Shown piece after piece: positions 7,625 through 14,917 of a stretch of 16,007 bases of DNA. The position numbers and the translations under genes are program-made. Source of the DNA: JBHICC01 sp046759385. Its GTDB lineage: Bacteria; Pseudomonadota; Gammaproteobacteria; Acidiferrobacterales; SPGG2. Under the pieces are notes generated by a model. It was not told where the DNA came from, did no database searches, and saw nothing but the letters and a program-made list of their open reading frames with translations. Position 1 is the stretch's first letter. Each line of letters begins with the position of its first letter. The stretch spans positions 1-16,007 of the forward strand of contig JBHICC010000052.1 in NCBI GenBank assembly GCA_046759385.1, given 5' to 3'.

Positions 7625-8047
7625 ATGCGAGCGTGGGTTCTAGCGACGGTACTCGTTGGTGTGATGTGTGGCCCCTCGGCCCATGCAGTGAAACTTTACA
7701 AATGGGTCGACGAGGAAGGTAATGTCACTTATCAAGACCGGCCGCCTCCGCCTCATCACGGCGGCAAGGTTAAAGAAAAGACCATTGATCCAGACGCCGG
7801 TGTAACGAAATTCGTTGTGCCGGAACCATCGAGTACGCCCACTGCCCAGGAGCATACTGGCAAGCCTCAGGCCTCGCAAGGCGCCGGTTCCGCATCTGAC
7901 TCGACAGTGATCATTGGTGTCGACGAAAGACGCCGAACGGATCGTAGGCGCGGCATCGTCCCCACCCCAGCGCCGCGACCGGCAGCACCGGAAGAACGGC
8001 CGAGAGGGCCACAAGCAAAGCCCCCACCGGGCGGACCGCGGCGATAA
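7625..8047 (+). CDS. DUF4124 domain-containing secreted protein
   Basis: 140 residues. A signal peptide ends at about AHA (19-21). It is followed directly by KLYKWVDEEGNVTYQDRPP (23-41), the core of the DUF4124 domain, a short periplasmic module common in gamma- and betaproteobacteria with no assigned function. The rest, about 65-140, is low-complexity and rich in Pro, Arg, Gly and Ala, ending in RPRGPQAKPPPGGPRR, and is probably disordered. No clear Shine-Dalgarno sequence precedes ATG 7625, but no other start is available in frame just upstream. It stands alone between the protease remnant and a convergent PilZ gene, so context gives no role. Confidence 0.85.
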   Translation: MRAWVLATVLVGVMCGPSAHAVKLYKWVDEEGNVTYQDRPPPPHHGGKVKEKTIDPDAGVTKFVVPEPSSTPTAQEHTGKPQASQGAGSASDSTVIIGVDERRRTDRRRGIVPTPAPRPAAPEERPRGPQAKPPPGGPRR

Positions 8048-8114
8048 ACGTATCGTGCGCACAGGCGCAGGCGGTTTCAATGCCGTCGGTTGCGGTCAAG
8101 TGACGGAAGAGCTG

Positions 8115-8447
8115 TTATTCGTATTCCGCGGGATATAGCAGATCGACCAGTGCCGTATAGGTTTGCTCGTCGAGATTACGAAAGATCAACGTCGCACCAT
8201 GTTTCTCAACGTTACTGACTCTGGCTCGAACGCGATAATGTTTGGCTTTGCCATTAGCGGGAATCTTGAGAATCAGGTCAATCTTCGCGTATCTTCGCAA
8301 TGGCATGGCGTCAGTTTGAACGAACGCACCCTCTAGGCTGATGTCACGCGTCTGACAGCGCTGCAGGCCATGGCGGCTGTGGTTAATCATTCCCTCCAGC
8401 GTTAACCGTTTCCTTGGGCCCAAGCGACGCTCGCTCGCTGTTTTCAT
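8115..8447 (-). CDS. Single-domain PilZ protein (predicted cyclic-di-GMP receptor)
   Basis: 110 residues, nearly all one PilZ domain. The ligand motifs are intact: RxxxR as R8-LGP-R12 within ERRLGPRKR, and DxSxxG as D35-ISLE-G40 in TRDISLEGAF. In the family these arginines and the DxSxxG turn wrap around a cyclic-di-GMP dimer, so binding is a fair prediction. There is no effector domain, signal peptide or membrane segment, so it would act in the cytoplasm by contacting a partner. No diguanylate cyclase, phosphodiesterase, flagellar or pilus gene is in the window to say which. It faces the DUF4124 gene and is transcribed away from the ADP-ribosylglycohydrolase gene. Confidence 0.88.
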   Translation of the reverse strand: MKTASERRLGPRKRLTLEGMINHSRHGLQRCQTRDISLEGAFVQTDAMPLRRYAKIDLILKIPANGKAKHYRVRARVSNVEKHGATLIFRNLDEQTYTALVDLLYPAEYE

Positions 8448-8474
8448 CTGTCTATACCCGTCGCGGTTGAAACC

Positions 8475-8480
8475 ATTATA
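8475..8480 (-). promoter_or_regulatory. Putative -10 element for the PilZ gene
   Basis: On the - strand a perfect TATAAT lies at 8480-8475, about 28 bases before the PilZ start codon. The hexamer 17 bases upstream (CTGCTT) is a poor -35. Only the -10 is well supported. Confidence 0.4.
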
Positions 8481-8585
8481 CGCAAACTCGTTTGTTTAAG
8501 CAGCCCGTGTATACCCTGATCGGTTTGCGCAGTGGAACGCGCCCGACGGGCATTCTTGTGTTTCGTTGAAGGAAGAGGGTAGGGT

Positions 8586-9533
8586 ATGGCGATGAATCTA
8601 GTATCGAAATTCAAAGGTGGAATGATCGGCAGTGCACTCGGCGATGCGATCGGGGAACTTGCTTTCCGTTATCGGACCGCTGCAGACCTTGATGCTGCCA
8701 TTGACCTACTCGATACGCTGATATACACGGACGACACGGCGATGGCGGTTGCCTTAGCTGAGTCGTTATTGGCCGTTGGGGACATTGAAGCTCAACAGTT
8801 GGGAAAAACCTTCCACACACACTTCGAGCGCGAGCCGTGGCGCGGCTATGGCCCAGGGCCACCTACCATCTTTGCGCACGTTACGCGAAGCCGAATCGAT
8901 TACATGCGAGCGGCACAAGCGCTGTACGGCGGCGCCGGGTCGCTTGGAAATGGCGCGGCAATGCGAATCGCGCCTGTAGGTTTGTTCTTTGCGGGTACGG
9001 GCGAACTCTATGAAAAAGCGTCAGCGTCAGCTGTGGTTACGCACGCACATCCGGTAGGTGTCGATGGTGCAGCGGTCCAGGCGCGTGCGATCGCGCTCGC
9101 AGCGACCCGCACACCGGATCAACGAATCGACCCATCTCCCTTCATCGATGAGCTGATTGCGTTCGCGCAGACAACAGAAATACGTGGCAAGCTCGAACAG
9201 GTACGTGCGCTGCTCAGCATTGGTGAGCGCCCCAGCACAGCCGCCGTCCAGCTTGGGCTAAGCGTGGCCGTGCACGAATCGATGCCATTCGCGCTGTACG
9301 CCTTTCTGTGCCATTCGCAGGATTATGTAGCTTGCCTGTCGTGCGCCGTGCTAAACGGCGGGGACCGCGACACGATGGGTGCCATGGCCGGAGCTGTCAG
9401 CGGCGCCTACCTAGGCATCGATGCCATTCCAGCCACTTGGCGTGATAAGCTAGAGAATCGACTATGGATCGAAAAATTAGCGCGCTCACTCGCCAAGCGG
9501 CACGGTGTTCGGTGCGTAGCAATTTCCCATTAA
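8586..9533 (+). CDS. ADP-ribosylglycohydrolase family protein (ARH3/DraG-like)
   Basis: 315 residues, the usual length. The family signatures are complete: GGMIGSALGDAIGE near the N-terminus, YTDDTAMA with Thr48-Asp49-Asp50, GNGAAMRIAPVG in the middle, and NGGDRDTMGAMAGA with Asp260, Asp262 and Thr263. The TDD and DxDT groups bind the two magnesium ions of the active site, so the enzyme is predicted active in removing ADP-ribose from proteins or small molecules. The motif set is closest to ARH3-like members; no nitrogenase or DraT gene is present, so a DraG role is not supported. A purine-rich stretch (8570-8584) precedes ATG 8586; ATG 8592 is an equally possible start. The sulfurtransferase gene begins 10 bases after its stop, which suggests one transcript. 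Confidence 0.92.
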   Translation: MAMNLVSKFKGGMIGSALGDAIGELAFRYRTAADLDAAIDLLDTLIYTDDTAMAVALAESLLAVGDIEAQQLGKTFHTHFEREPWRGYGPGPPTIFAHVTRSRIDYMRAAQALYGGAGSLGNGAAMRIAPVGLFFAGTGELYEKASASAVVTHAHPVGVDGAAVQARAIALAATRTPDQRIDPSPFIDELIAFAQTTEIRGKLEQVRALLSIGERPSTAAVQLGLSVAVHESMPFALYAFLCHSQDYVACLSCAVLNGGDRDTMGAMAGAVSGAYLGIDAIPATWRDKLENRLWIEKLARSLAKRHGVRCVAISH

Positions 9534-9543
9534 GCGATCGAAG

Positions 9544-10392
9544 ATGGCCTATACGACACTAGTCGACACTGACACCTTAGGCTCAAAGCTCCAAGATCCG
9601 AGGTGGATCATCTTTGACTGCCGTTTTGTCTTAACCGATGTAGAGGCAGGGCGGCGAGCCTATTCTGAAGGCCACGTACCAGGTGCGCGCTACGCGCACC
9701 TCGATGAAGATCTCTCATCCCCAATCACGCCGGAAAGCGGTCGGCATCCCTTACCGGATGCGGTCGTGCTGGTGCACAAGCTCGGCCGTTGGGGTGTCGA
9801 TTCGACAAAACAGGTGGTCGTGTATGATGACAGTGCGGGCGCGATTGCCGCGCGACTTTGGTGGTTACTACGATGGCTCGGGCATTACGATGTGGCCGTG
9901 TTGGACGGCGGTTTCCCGAAGTGGGAAAGAGAACAGCGCCCAGTCACGAAGGAAACGCCGAAGACTACGCCGACGGTTTATCGCGGTCGTCCAAACGATG
10001 ACCTGTGGGTGGGTACCCGCTTTGTCGAAGATGTGATCACTCACGGGGAGCGGCTATTGATCGATGTTCGCAGCCCAGAGCGGTTCAGGGGCGAGGTCGA
10101 GCCGCTTGACAAGATTGCCGGGCACATCCCCGGCGCCGTGAACTATCCCCTTGAGAAGAATCTAGGTCCTGACGGTTGCTTTCTAGACGCCGCACAACTA
10201 CGTGATCAGTTTCGTGGCCAACTTAACCACATGAAGCCGGATCGGGTCATCACCAGTTGCGGATCTGGCGTCACCGCTTGCCATAGCATTCTAGCGATGG
10301 AGCATGCCGGCTTGAGCGCTGCCAAGCTGTATGTGGGGAGCTGGAGCGAATGGATCCGCGACAATCGGCGACCGATCGCGACTGGCGCATAA
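9544..10392 (+). CDS. sseA: 3-mercaptopyruvate sulfurtransferase (two-domain rhodanese, SseA-like)
   Basis: 282 residues, almost the same length as E. coli SseA. The first rhodanese domain (about 1-135, with IIFDCRF, GHVPGARYAHLDEDLS and VVVYDD) has no catalytic Cys. The second (about 160-282, with LLIDVRSPERFRGE and GHIPGAVNYPLEKN) carries the catalytic loop beginning at Cys239 as CGSGVTAC. In this family CG(S/T)GVTA marks mercaptopyruvate sulfurtransferase, whereas thiosulfate sulfurtransferases have CRKGVTA, so the former is preferred. The enzyme moves sulfur from 3-mercaptopyruvate to cyanide, thiols or thioredoxin in the cytoplasm. It is tightly packed behind the ADP-ribosylglycohydrolase gene and 37 bases ahead of a substrate-binding protein gene. 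Confidence 0.9.
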   Translation: MAYTTLVDTDTLGSKLQDPRWIIFDCRFVLTDVEAGRRAYSEGHVPGARYAHLDEDLSSPITPESGRHPLPDAVVLVHKLGRWGVDSTKQVVVYDDSAGAIAARLWWLLRWLGHYDVAVLDGGFPKWEREQRPVTKETPKTTPTVYRGRPNDDLWVGTRFVEDVITHGERLLIDVRSPERFRGEVEPLDKIAGHIPGAVNYPLEKNLGPDGCFLDAAQLRDQFRGQLNHMKPDRVITSCGSGVTACHSILAMEHAGLSAAKLYVGSWSEWIRDNRRPIATGA

Positions 10393-10414
10393 CAAGATGC
10401 GCGCCATTCGCTTT

Positions 10415-10422
10415 ACGGAGGT
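10415..10422 (+). promoter_or_regulatory. Shine-Dalgarno sequence fixing the 10430 start
   Basis: ACGGAGGT lies 7 bases before ATG 10430. It selects this start over longer in-frame choices at 10331 or 10397, and the protein then begins with a clean signal peptide. Confidence 0.8.
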
Positions 10423-10429
10423 AATTCAA

Positions 10430-11509
10430 ATGCGGTTTGATCGCCGCACAAAGTGCCTGATTCCGCGCCTGGTCGCCGTCTGCATGTTGGCTCTAGTCGG
10501 CGCACAAAGCGCGTTCGCTCTGAAACTCGAGATCCAGCCGAGCCGTAGGCTAGGCGAGCAGGCGCAAAGTGACAAGATCACTCAGATTCGAGTTGCACAG
10601 CAGTTCGGCTTGGCCTATCTGCCCTTAATGATCATGCGCCAGTTTCAGCTGATTGAAAACCACGCCGGCCGAGGTGGTGTGAGCAACATCCGGGTGATAT
10701 GGAAGCGTTTCCCATCTGGCAAAGTTATGAATGATGCGCTCAAGGCAGGCCTCCTAGACGTAGCGGCAGGCGGGGTAGTTCCCATGATGAGACGCTGGGA
10801 CGAGACACGCGAGCGGAATGGTGTGAGAGGTGTCGCCGCGCTAAGCGCAATGCCACTTTACTTGATTACTCGCAATCCAAGGGTAAAAACGCTTGCCGAC
10901 TTCACAAACGAGGATCGTATCGCATTGCCGGCGGTAAAGAGATCAATACAGGCGGTTCTCTTACAGATGGCAGCGGCGCAAACATTCGGTGAGAAGAACT
11001 TCCAGCGTTTAGACAAACTTACCGTTTCAATGGCCCACCCTAATGCGCGCGAAGCATTACTCGCGGGGAAGGACAATATAACGGCACATTTCACCAGTCC
11101 GCCGTATCAGTACCAGGAGCTAAAGGATCCCGCTCTCCACCGCGTGGCCAATTCAGAGCGGATCTTGGGGGGACCCGCAACGTTTACGGTGCTATGGACG
11201 CGACCGCAATTCCGAGATGCTAATCCGAGAACCTATTTCATCTTCGTTGAGGCGCTGAAAGAGGCGATGGCGATCCTAAAAAGGGACCGGCGCACCAATG
11301 CAGAGATCTATATTCAACAAGCTAACTCAGGCCTTTCGGTAGATTTCGTGCATGAGGTGCTCGCGCGCCCGGAAATGAGATTCGGCATCGCGCCGCAGAA
11401 TGTGATGAAGTACGCCAGGTTTCTGTATAGCACGGGGCAGATAAAACGTTTGCCTGAAGAGTGGACCGAATTTTTCTTCCCCGAGATCCATGGAGAGCCG
11501 GGTAGTTAA
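10430..11509 (+). CDS. ABC transporter substrate-binding protein, NitT/TauT (SsuA/THI5-like) type
   Basis: 359 residues from ATG 10430. A classical signal peptide (charged 1-13, hydrophobic 14-25) is followed by a likely cleavage after AFA (28-30). The mature protein starts IRVAQQFGLAYLPLMIMRQFQLIE, the first strand and helix of the SsuA/TauA/THI5 fold. GLLDVAAGGVVPMM and ALSAMPLYLITRNPRVKTLADF follow, where the ligand cleft and the hinge crossing lie in relatives. This class binds alkanesulfonates, nitrate, pyrimidine precursors or similar small molecules in the periplasm. No permease or ATPase gene is beside it, so it is an orphan in this window. Its place behind a mercaptopyruvate sulfurtransferase hints at an organosulfur ligand, which is inference only. 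The stop codon lies within a stem-loop shared with the convergent msrB. Confidence 0.85.
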   Translation: MRFDRRTKCLIPRLVAVCMLALVGAQSAFALKLEIQPSRRLGEQAQSDKITQIRVAQQFGLAYLPLMIMRQFQLIENHAGRGGVSNIRVIWKRFPSGKVMNDALKAGLLDVAAGGVVPMMRRWDETRERNGVRGVAALSAMPLYLITRNPRVKTLADFTNEDRIALPAVKRSIQAVLLQMAAAQTFGEKNFQRLDKLTVSMAHPNAREALLAGKDNITAHFTSPPYQYQELKDPALHRVANSERILGGPATFTVLWTRPQFRDANPRTYFIFVEALKEAMAILKRDRRTNAEIYIQQANSGLSVDFVHEVLARPEMRFGIAPQNVMKYARFLYSTGQIKRLPEEWTEFFFPEIHGEPGS

Positions 11510-11552
11510 TCCCTCGCTCTCCCTCCCCTCCTGGGAGTGTGGTGTTATTTTT
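11492..11552 (+). terminator. Possible terminator region between the binding-protein gene and msrB
   Basis: GGAGAGC (11492-11498) pairs with GCTCTCC (11516-11522), with an inner GGG/CCC (11500-11502 and 11511-11513), so the stem straddles the stop codon. A second small stem, CTCCC/GGGAG (11523-11527 and 11533-11537), follows, and a T-rich stretch is at 11545-11552. The T-run is about 8 bases from the second stem and overlaps the msrB stop, so this is not a textbook terminator. Confidence 0.35.
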
Positions 11553-11967
11553 CTCGCTTGTCGGGGAGAGTGCGGGAGGGGTCTAGCTTTAGTGCCGCAG
11601 AGTTGATGCAGTAACGCTGACCGGTCGGCTTCGGGCCATCAGGAAACACGTGGCCTAAGTGGGCGCCACAGTCGTGGCACACGACCTCGGTACGACGCAT
11701 AAAAAGGCTGTTGTCTTCTTCTTCATCGATGTTGTCGGAATTAGTCGGCGCCGAAAAGCTTGGCCAACCCGTGCCCGAGTCAAACTTCGCGTCTGAGCTG
11801 AAAAGGTCAGCCCCACAGCAGACGCACCGGTAGACCCCTTCATCTTTGCAGTCGTGGTATTTACCGGTGAACGGTCGTTCGGTGCCCTTCTCGCGGGTGA
11901 CTGTGTACTCTTCGGGTGTGAGCGAGCGTAGCCATTCTTCTGCGGTCTTCGAAACCTTGCGTGTCAT
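11545..11967 (-). CDS. msrB: Peptide-methionine (R)-S-oxide reductase MsrB
   Basis: 140 residues from the ATG at 11967-11965. MsrB reduces the R form of methionine sulfoxide in proteins with thioredoxin as the usual donor. All key parts are visible: zinc-binding pairs Cys48/Cys51 (CVCC) and Cys97/Cys100 (CHDC), the substrate-pocket run SGTGWPSF (64-71), GHVFPDGPKPTGQRYC, and catalytic Cys120 in RYCINSAAL. The start is set by AAGGAG 7 bases upstream; a longer in-frame start at 12006 would add 13 residues with no family match. There is no signal peptide, so the enzyme is cytoplasmic. It is a single gene, convergent with the binding-protein gene and divergent from prfB. Confidence 0.96.
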   Translation of the reverse strand: MTRKVSKTAEEWLRSLTPEEYTVTREKGTERPFTGKYHDCKDEGVYRCVCCGADLFSSDAKFDSGTGWPSFSAPTNSDNIDEEEDNSLFMRRTEVVCHDCGAHLGHVFPDGPKPTGQRYCINSAALKLDPSRTLPDKREK

Positions 11968-11974
11968 TTGCAAA

Positions 11975-11980
11975 CTCCTT
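11975..11980 (-). promoter_or_regulatory. msrB Shine-Dalgarno sequence
   Basis: On the - strand AAGGAG (11980-11975) lies 7 bases before the ATG whose first base is 11967. It decides the shorter msrB start. Confidence 0.8.
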
Positions 11981-12163
11981 GAACAGGAGAAAAATCGCGA
12001 GTGCATCAGAATTCTACTTGGGCACGGACGACCTTGCTAGCAGCGCGAGCACTGATGGAATTAGCATCATCTTTTTCAGCGCCCATTGCGGTGAAATTAC
12101 CTTAGTTTTACTGTATTCTTGCAGTACACGGCGTTTGTACTCACAGCAGGTAGTGAGTTGTTG

Positions 12164-13262
12164 ATGGAAGAGGTCAATCCGCTACTTCAAAGAATCAACG
12201 ATCTGCAGGAGCGTTCCCGCGATCTAAGGGGGTACCTTTGACTACCCCGCGAAGTTGGAGCGTCTAGGCGAGCTCCAGCGCGAACTCGAAGATCCCGAGA
12301 TCTGGAATAACCGAGAACGTGCCCAGAAGCTGGGACGCGAACGCGCACGCCTGGACCGAGAGGTAGTTGCATTCTCCCGCTTCAATGAACGTTTGAGCGA
12401 AGCCAACGAGTTGCTTGAACTCGCATGTGAAGAGAATGACAGTGCCGTGATCGCGTCCATTGTTAGTGATTTGGATGAACTCGAACGACAGCTATCCGAT
12501 CTTGAGTTTCGTCGAATGTTCTCGGGTGATATGGACGCCGCCAATGCGTTCATGGACATCCAGGCGGGCTCAGGCGGGACCGAGGCGCAGGACTGGGCCA
12601 ACATGCTGCTGAGAATGTATTTGCGATGGGGTGAGCGGCACCGGTTCGGCGCTGAAATTATTGGCCTATCCGAGGGCGAAGTCGCAGGTGTTAAAAGTGC
12701 CACCGTAAAGTTCACTGGAGAGTATGCTTTTGGCTACCTGCGGACAGAGACAGGCGTGCATCGGTTGGTGCGCAAATCACCGTTTGACTCCGGCCATCGT
12801 CGACACACCTCGTTTGCATCCGTGTTTGTGTATCCGGAGGTGGACGAAAGTATTGACGTCGACATCAGGTCGGCGGATCTGCGTGTTGACACGTATCGCG
12901 CAAGTGGCGCGGGCGGTCAGCATGTGAACCGTACTGACTCGGCTGTACGGATTACTCACGTGCCGACCGGGATCGTTGTACAGTGCCAAAGCGACCGCTC
13001 GCAACATAAGAATAAGGCCTCTGCCATGGCGGTCCTGAGAGCGCGCTTATACGAACACGCGATGCAGATGCGTCGGGCCGAGCAGCAGAAGCTCGAGGCC
13101 TCGAAGGCCGATATCAGTTGGGGCAGTCAGATACGTTCCTATGTTCTTGATCAGTCGCGCATTAAGGATACGCGTACGGGTGTGGAAAGCGGAAACCCGG
13201 TAGGGGTGCTAGACGGGGATCTCGACCGCTTTATCGAGGCCAGCTTGATGCAAGGCGTATAA
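12164..13262 (+). CDS. prfB: Peptide chain release factor 2 (RF2), made by programmed +1 frameshift
   Basis: Two frames join: 12164-12238 (25 codons, starting MEEVNPLLQR) and, skipping base 12239, 12240-13262. The product has 365 residues, the same as E. coli RF2. It recognises UAA and UGA and releases the finished protein on the ribosome. The stop-codon reading motif SPF falls at 205-207 and the catalytic GGQ at 250-252, with Ala246 rather than the Thr of E. coli K-12. The N-terminal helical domain (to about 110), with DPEIWNNRERAQKLGRER, is normal. A caller that ignores the frameshift would start at a TTG near 12255 and lose the first 30 residues. The gene ends with tandem stops TAATAA, and lysS follows after 55 bases, the same order as in E. 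coli. Confidence 0.96.
12227..12241 (+). promoter_or_regulatory. prfB programmed +1 frameshift site
   Basis: The parts of the classic site are in order: internal Shine-Dalgarno AGGGGG (12227-12232), TAC (12233-12235), slippery CTT (12236-12238) and in-frame stop TGA (12239-12241) followed by C. The stop is codon 26, as in E. coli. When RF2 is scarce the ribosome pauses at UGA, slips by one base and reads GAC; when RF2 is plentiful it terminates. This gives autoregulation. The only change from the E. coli core is a synonymous TAC for TAT. Confidence 0.97.
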
Positions 13263-13317
13263 TAACGTAAGTTCTCAATAAATATATATAAGATATTGTT
13301 TTTATTCATATAAGTAA
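13263..13317 (+). promoter_or_regulatory. AT-rich lysS leader without a Shine-Dalgarno sequence
   Basis: The 55 bases between prfB and lysS are strikingly AT-rich from about 13275 on, with runs such as AATAAATATATATAAG and TTTTTATT, unlike the GC-rich genes on either side. No GGAG-like sequence precedes ATG 13318. The stretch could hold an internal promoter or an A/U-rich ribosomal protein S1 binding region; AATAAA and TTTATT could also pair as a weak stem. The composition is seen; the role is inferred. Confidence 0.4.
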
Positions 13318-14817
13318 ATGAGCCCCCCTGACGACGAACAAGAACAAATTGCCCAGCGCCGGGCCAAGCTCGCGGCGTTACGCGAAAAGGGTAATCCCTT
13401 CCCGATTGATTTCCGGCGTAATGCCATCGCCGACGAACTTCACAAGCAATACGAAGGTCGCGACAACGCCGTGCTTGAGGCCGATCCCGTACCTGTGAAG
13501 GTGGCAGGACGCATCATGACTCGCCGCGTTATGGGCAAAGCGAGCTTTGCCCACCTACAGGATGGCTCAGGGCAGATACAGCTTTTTCTTCAGCGCGACG
13601 CGTTGCCCGACGGCCTATATGAGGAGTTCAAAGCATGGGATATCGGCGACATCGTGGGTGCAGGAGGCGTATTGTTCAAAACCAAGACCGGCGAGCTGTC
13701 GGTCAAAGTACAGAATATCCACCTCCTTACGAAGGCATTACGGCCACTGCCCGAGAAGTTTCACGGCCTCGCTGACCAGGAGCAACGTTACCGTCAGCGC
13801 TATCTGGATCTGATCATGAACGAAGCTGCACGTCGGACCTTTCGCGCGCGCAGCGCCATCATCGACTATCTTCGCCGTTTCCTTAATGAGCGCGGATTCC
13901 TGGAGGTAGAAACCCCGATGATGCAGGTGATCCCAGGTGGCGCTGTAGCGCGACCGTTCTGCACGCATCACCACACACTGGACATGCCTTTGTTTCTAAG
14001 AGTGGCGCCTGAGCTTTACCTGAAGCGACTGGTCGTCGGCGGCTTCGAGCGTGTGTACGAGATAAATCGCAGCTTCCGTAATGAAGGTGTGTCAACGCGT
14101 CACAATCCGGAGTTCACGATGCTTGAGTTTTATCAGGCATATGCCGACTATCGGGATCTGATGAGACTCACCGAGGAGATGTTGCGCGGCTTGGCTGAAG
14201 AGCTCAACCACACGACCCGTCTGACATATCAGGCGATGGCACTTGATCTCGGCCAGCCTTTTCAAAGTATGACTGTTAACGAGGCGATCCTGCGGTTTAA
14301 CCCAGATATCTCGGCGCAGGATTTGACCTCACTCGAGGGTGCACGCGTTATTGCTAGTGATTTAGGGGTTCCGTTTAAAGATCATTGGGGTGCCGGCAAA
14401 TTGCAGCTTGAGATCTTCGAAAAAACCGTGGAGTCAAAGCTCAAAGATCCAACTTTCATCACGGCGTATCCGGTGGAAGTTTCGCCACTAGCTCGCCGCA
14501 ACGACGATGACCCGTCTGTGGCGGATCGTTTCGAGCTTTATGTTGGCTGTCGGGAGATCGCAAACGGGTTTACCGAGCTAAACGATGCAGAGGACCAAGC
14601 CGAGCGCTTCCGTGGACAGGTGGTCGATGGGGAGGCGGGCGACGAAGAAGCTATGCGTTTCGACGCTGATTACATACGGGCGCTTGAGCACGGTATGCCG
14701 CCGACAGCAGGTGAGGGGTTGGGCGTTGATCGCCTCGCGATGCTATTCACGGATTCAGCATCGATACGCGACGTGCTGCTTTTCCCGCACATGCGCCCCG
14801 AGTCCGGTCGGTCTTAG
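13318..14817 (+). CDS. lysS: Lysine--tRNA ligase, class II
   Basis: 499 residues, the expected size (E. coli LysS has 505). The N-terminus RRAKLAALREKGNPFPIDFRR is the usual lead into the OB-fold anticodon-binding domain (about 60-160, with GRIMTRRVMGKASFAHLQDGSGQIQ). The catalytic domain shows class II motif 1 (FLNERGFLEVETPMM), motif 2 with FRNEG at about 253-257 and RHNPEFTMLEFYQAY, and motif 3 GEGLGVDRLAML (465-476, Arg472 for ATP). It charges tRNA-Lys in the cytoplasm. It follows prfB as in E. coli, but its leader is AT-rich and without a Shine-Dalgarno sequence, so translation may differ from that of prfB. The N-terminal match to other LysRS proteins supports ATG 13318 despite that. Confidence 0.97.
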   Translation: MSPPDDEQEQIAQRRAKLAALREKGNPFPIDFRRNAIADELHKQYEGRDNAVLEADPVPVKVAGRIMTRRVMGKASFAHLQDGSGQIQLFLQRDALPDGLYEEFKAWDIGDIVGAGGVLFKTKTGELSVKVQNIHLLTKALRPLPEKFHGLADQEQRYRQRYLDLIMNEAARRTFRARSAIIDYLRRFLNERGFLEVETPMMQVIPGGAVARPFCTHHHTLDMPLFLRVAPELYLKRLVVGGFERVYEINRSFRNEGVSTRHNPEFTMLEFYQAYADYRDLMRLTEEMLRGLAEELNHTTRLTYQAMALDLGQPFQSMTVNEAILRFNPDISAQDLTSLEGARVIASDLGVPFKDHWGAGKLQLEIFEKTVESKLKDPTFITAYPVEVSPLARRNDDDPSVADRFELYVGCREIANGFTELNDAEDQAERFRGQVVDGEAGDEEAMRFDADYIRALEHGMPPTAGEGLGVDRLAMLFTDSASIRDVLLFPHMRPESGRS

Positions 14818-14880
14818 CGCGCGGCGGTTGCTCAAGCTGATGTCGCGTGCACGAGCTGTGGGATCGCTAGCGCGCTGCGG
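14815..14880 (+). repeat. Near-identical 13-base direct repeat in the lysS-miaA gap
   Basis: TAGCGCGCGGCGG at 14815-14827 (including the lysS stop) recurs as TAGCGCGCTGCGG at 14868-14880, differing at one base. The AGCGCGC core is close to palindromic, so the copies could also pair across a 47-base loop. No T-run follows. It may be chance in GC-rich DNA. Confidence 0.4.
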
Positions 14881-14917
14881 GAGTGTTCTGCTCGGCTCAT
14901 AATCGGTTCTTTTCGGC

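Noticed and set aside
10331..10429. Longer N-terminus for the binding protein, starting inside the sulfurtransferase gene
   Set aside because: ACGGAGGT sits 7 bases before ATG 10430 and the protein then starts with a clean signal peptide; the extra residues are a shadow of the upstream gene.
11968..12006. Longer msrB start at 12006
   Set aside because: The AAGGAG ribosome binding site and MsrB family length both favour the ATG at 11967; the extension has no family match.
12109..12126. TACTG and CAGTA inverted repeat upstream of prfB, resembling a LexA box
   Set aside because: The spacing is two bases too short for the CTGT-N8-ACAG consensus, and prfB is not an SOS gene in known systems.
12255..13262. 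prfB starting at the in-frame TTG 12255
   Set aside because: The upstream 25 codons plus the intact frameshift signal give the normal 365-residue RF2; the TTG start would lose a conserved N-terminus.
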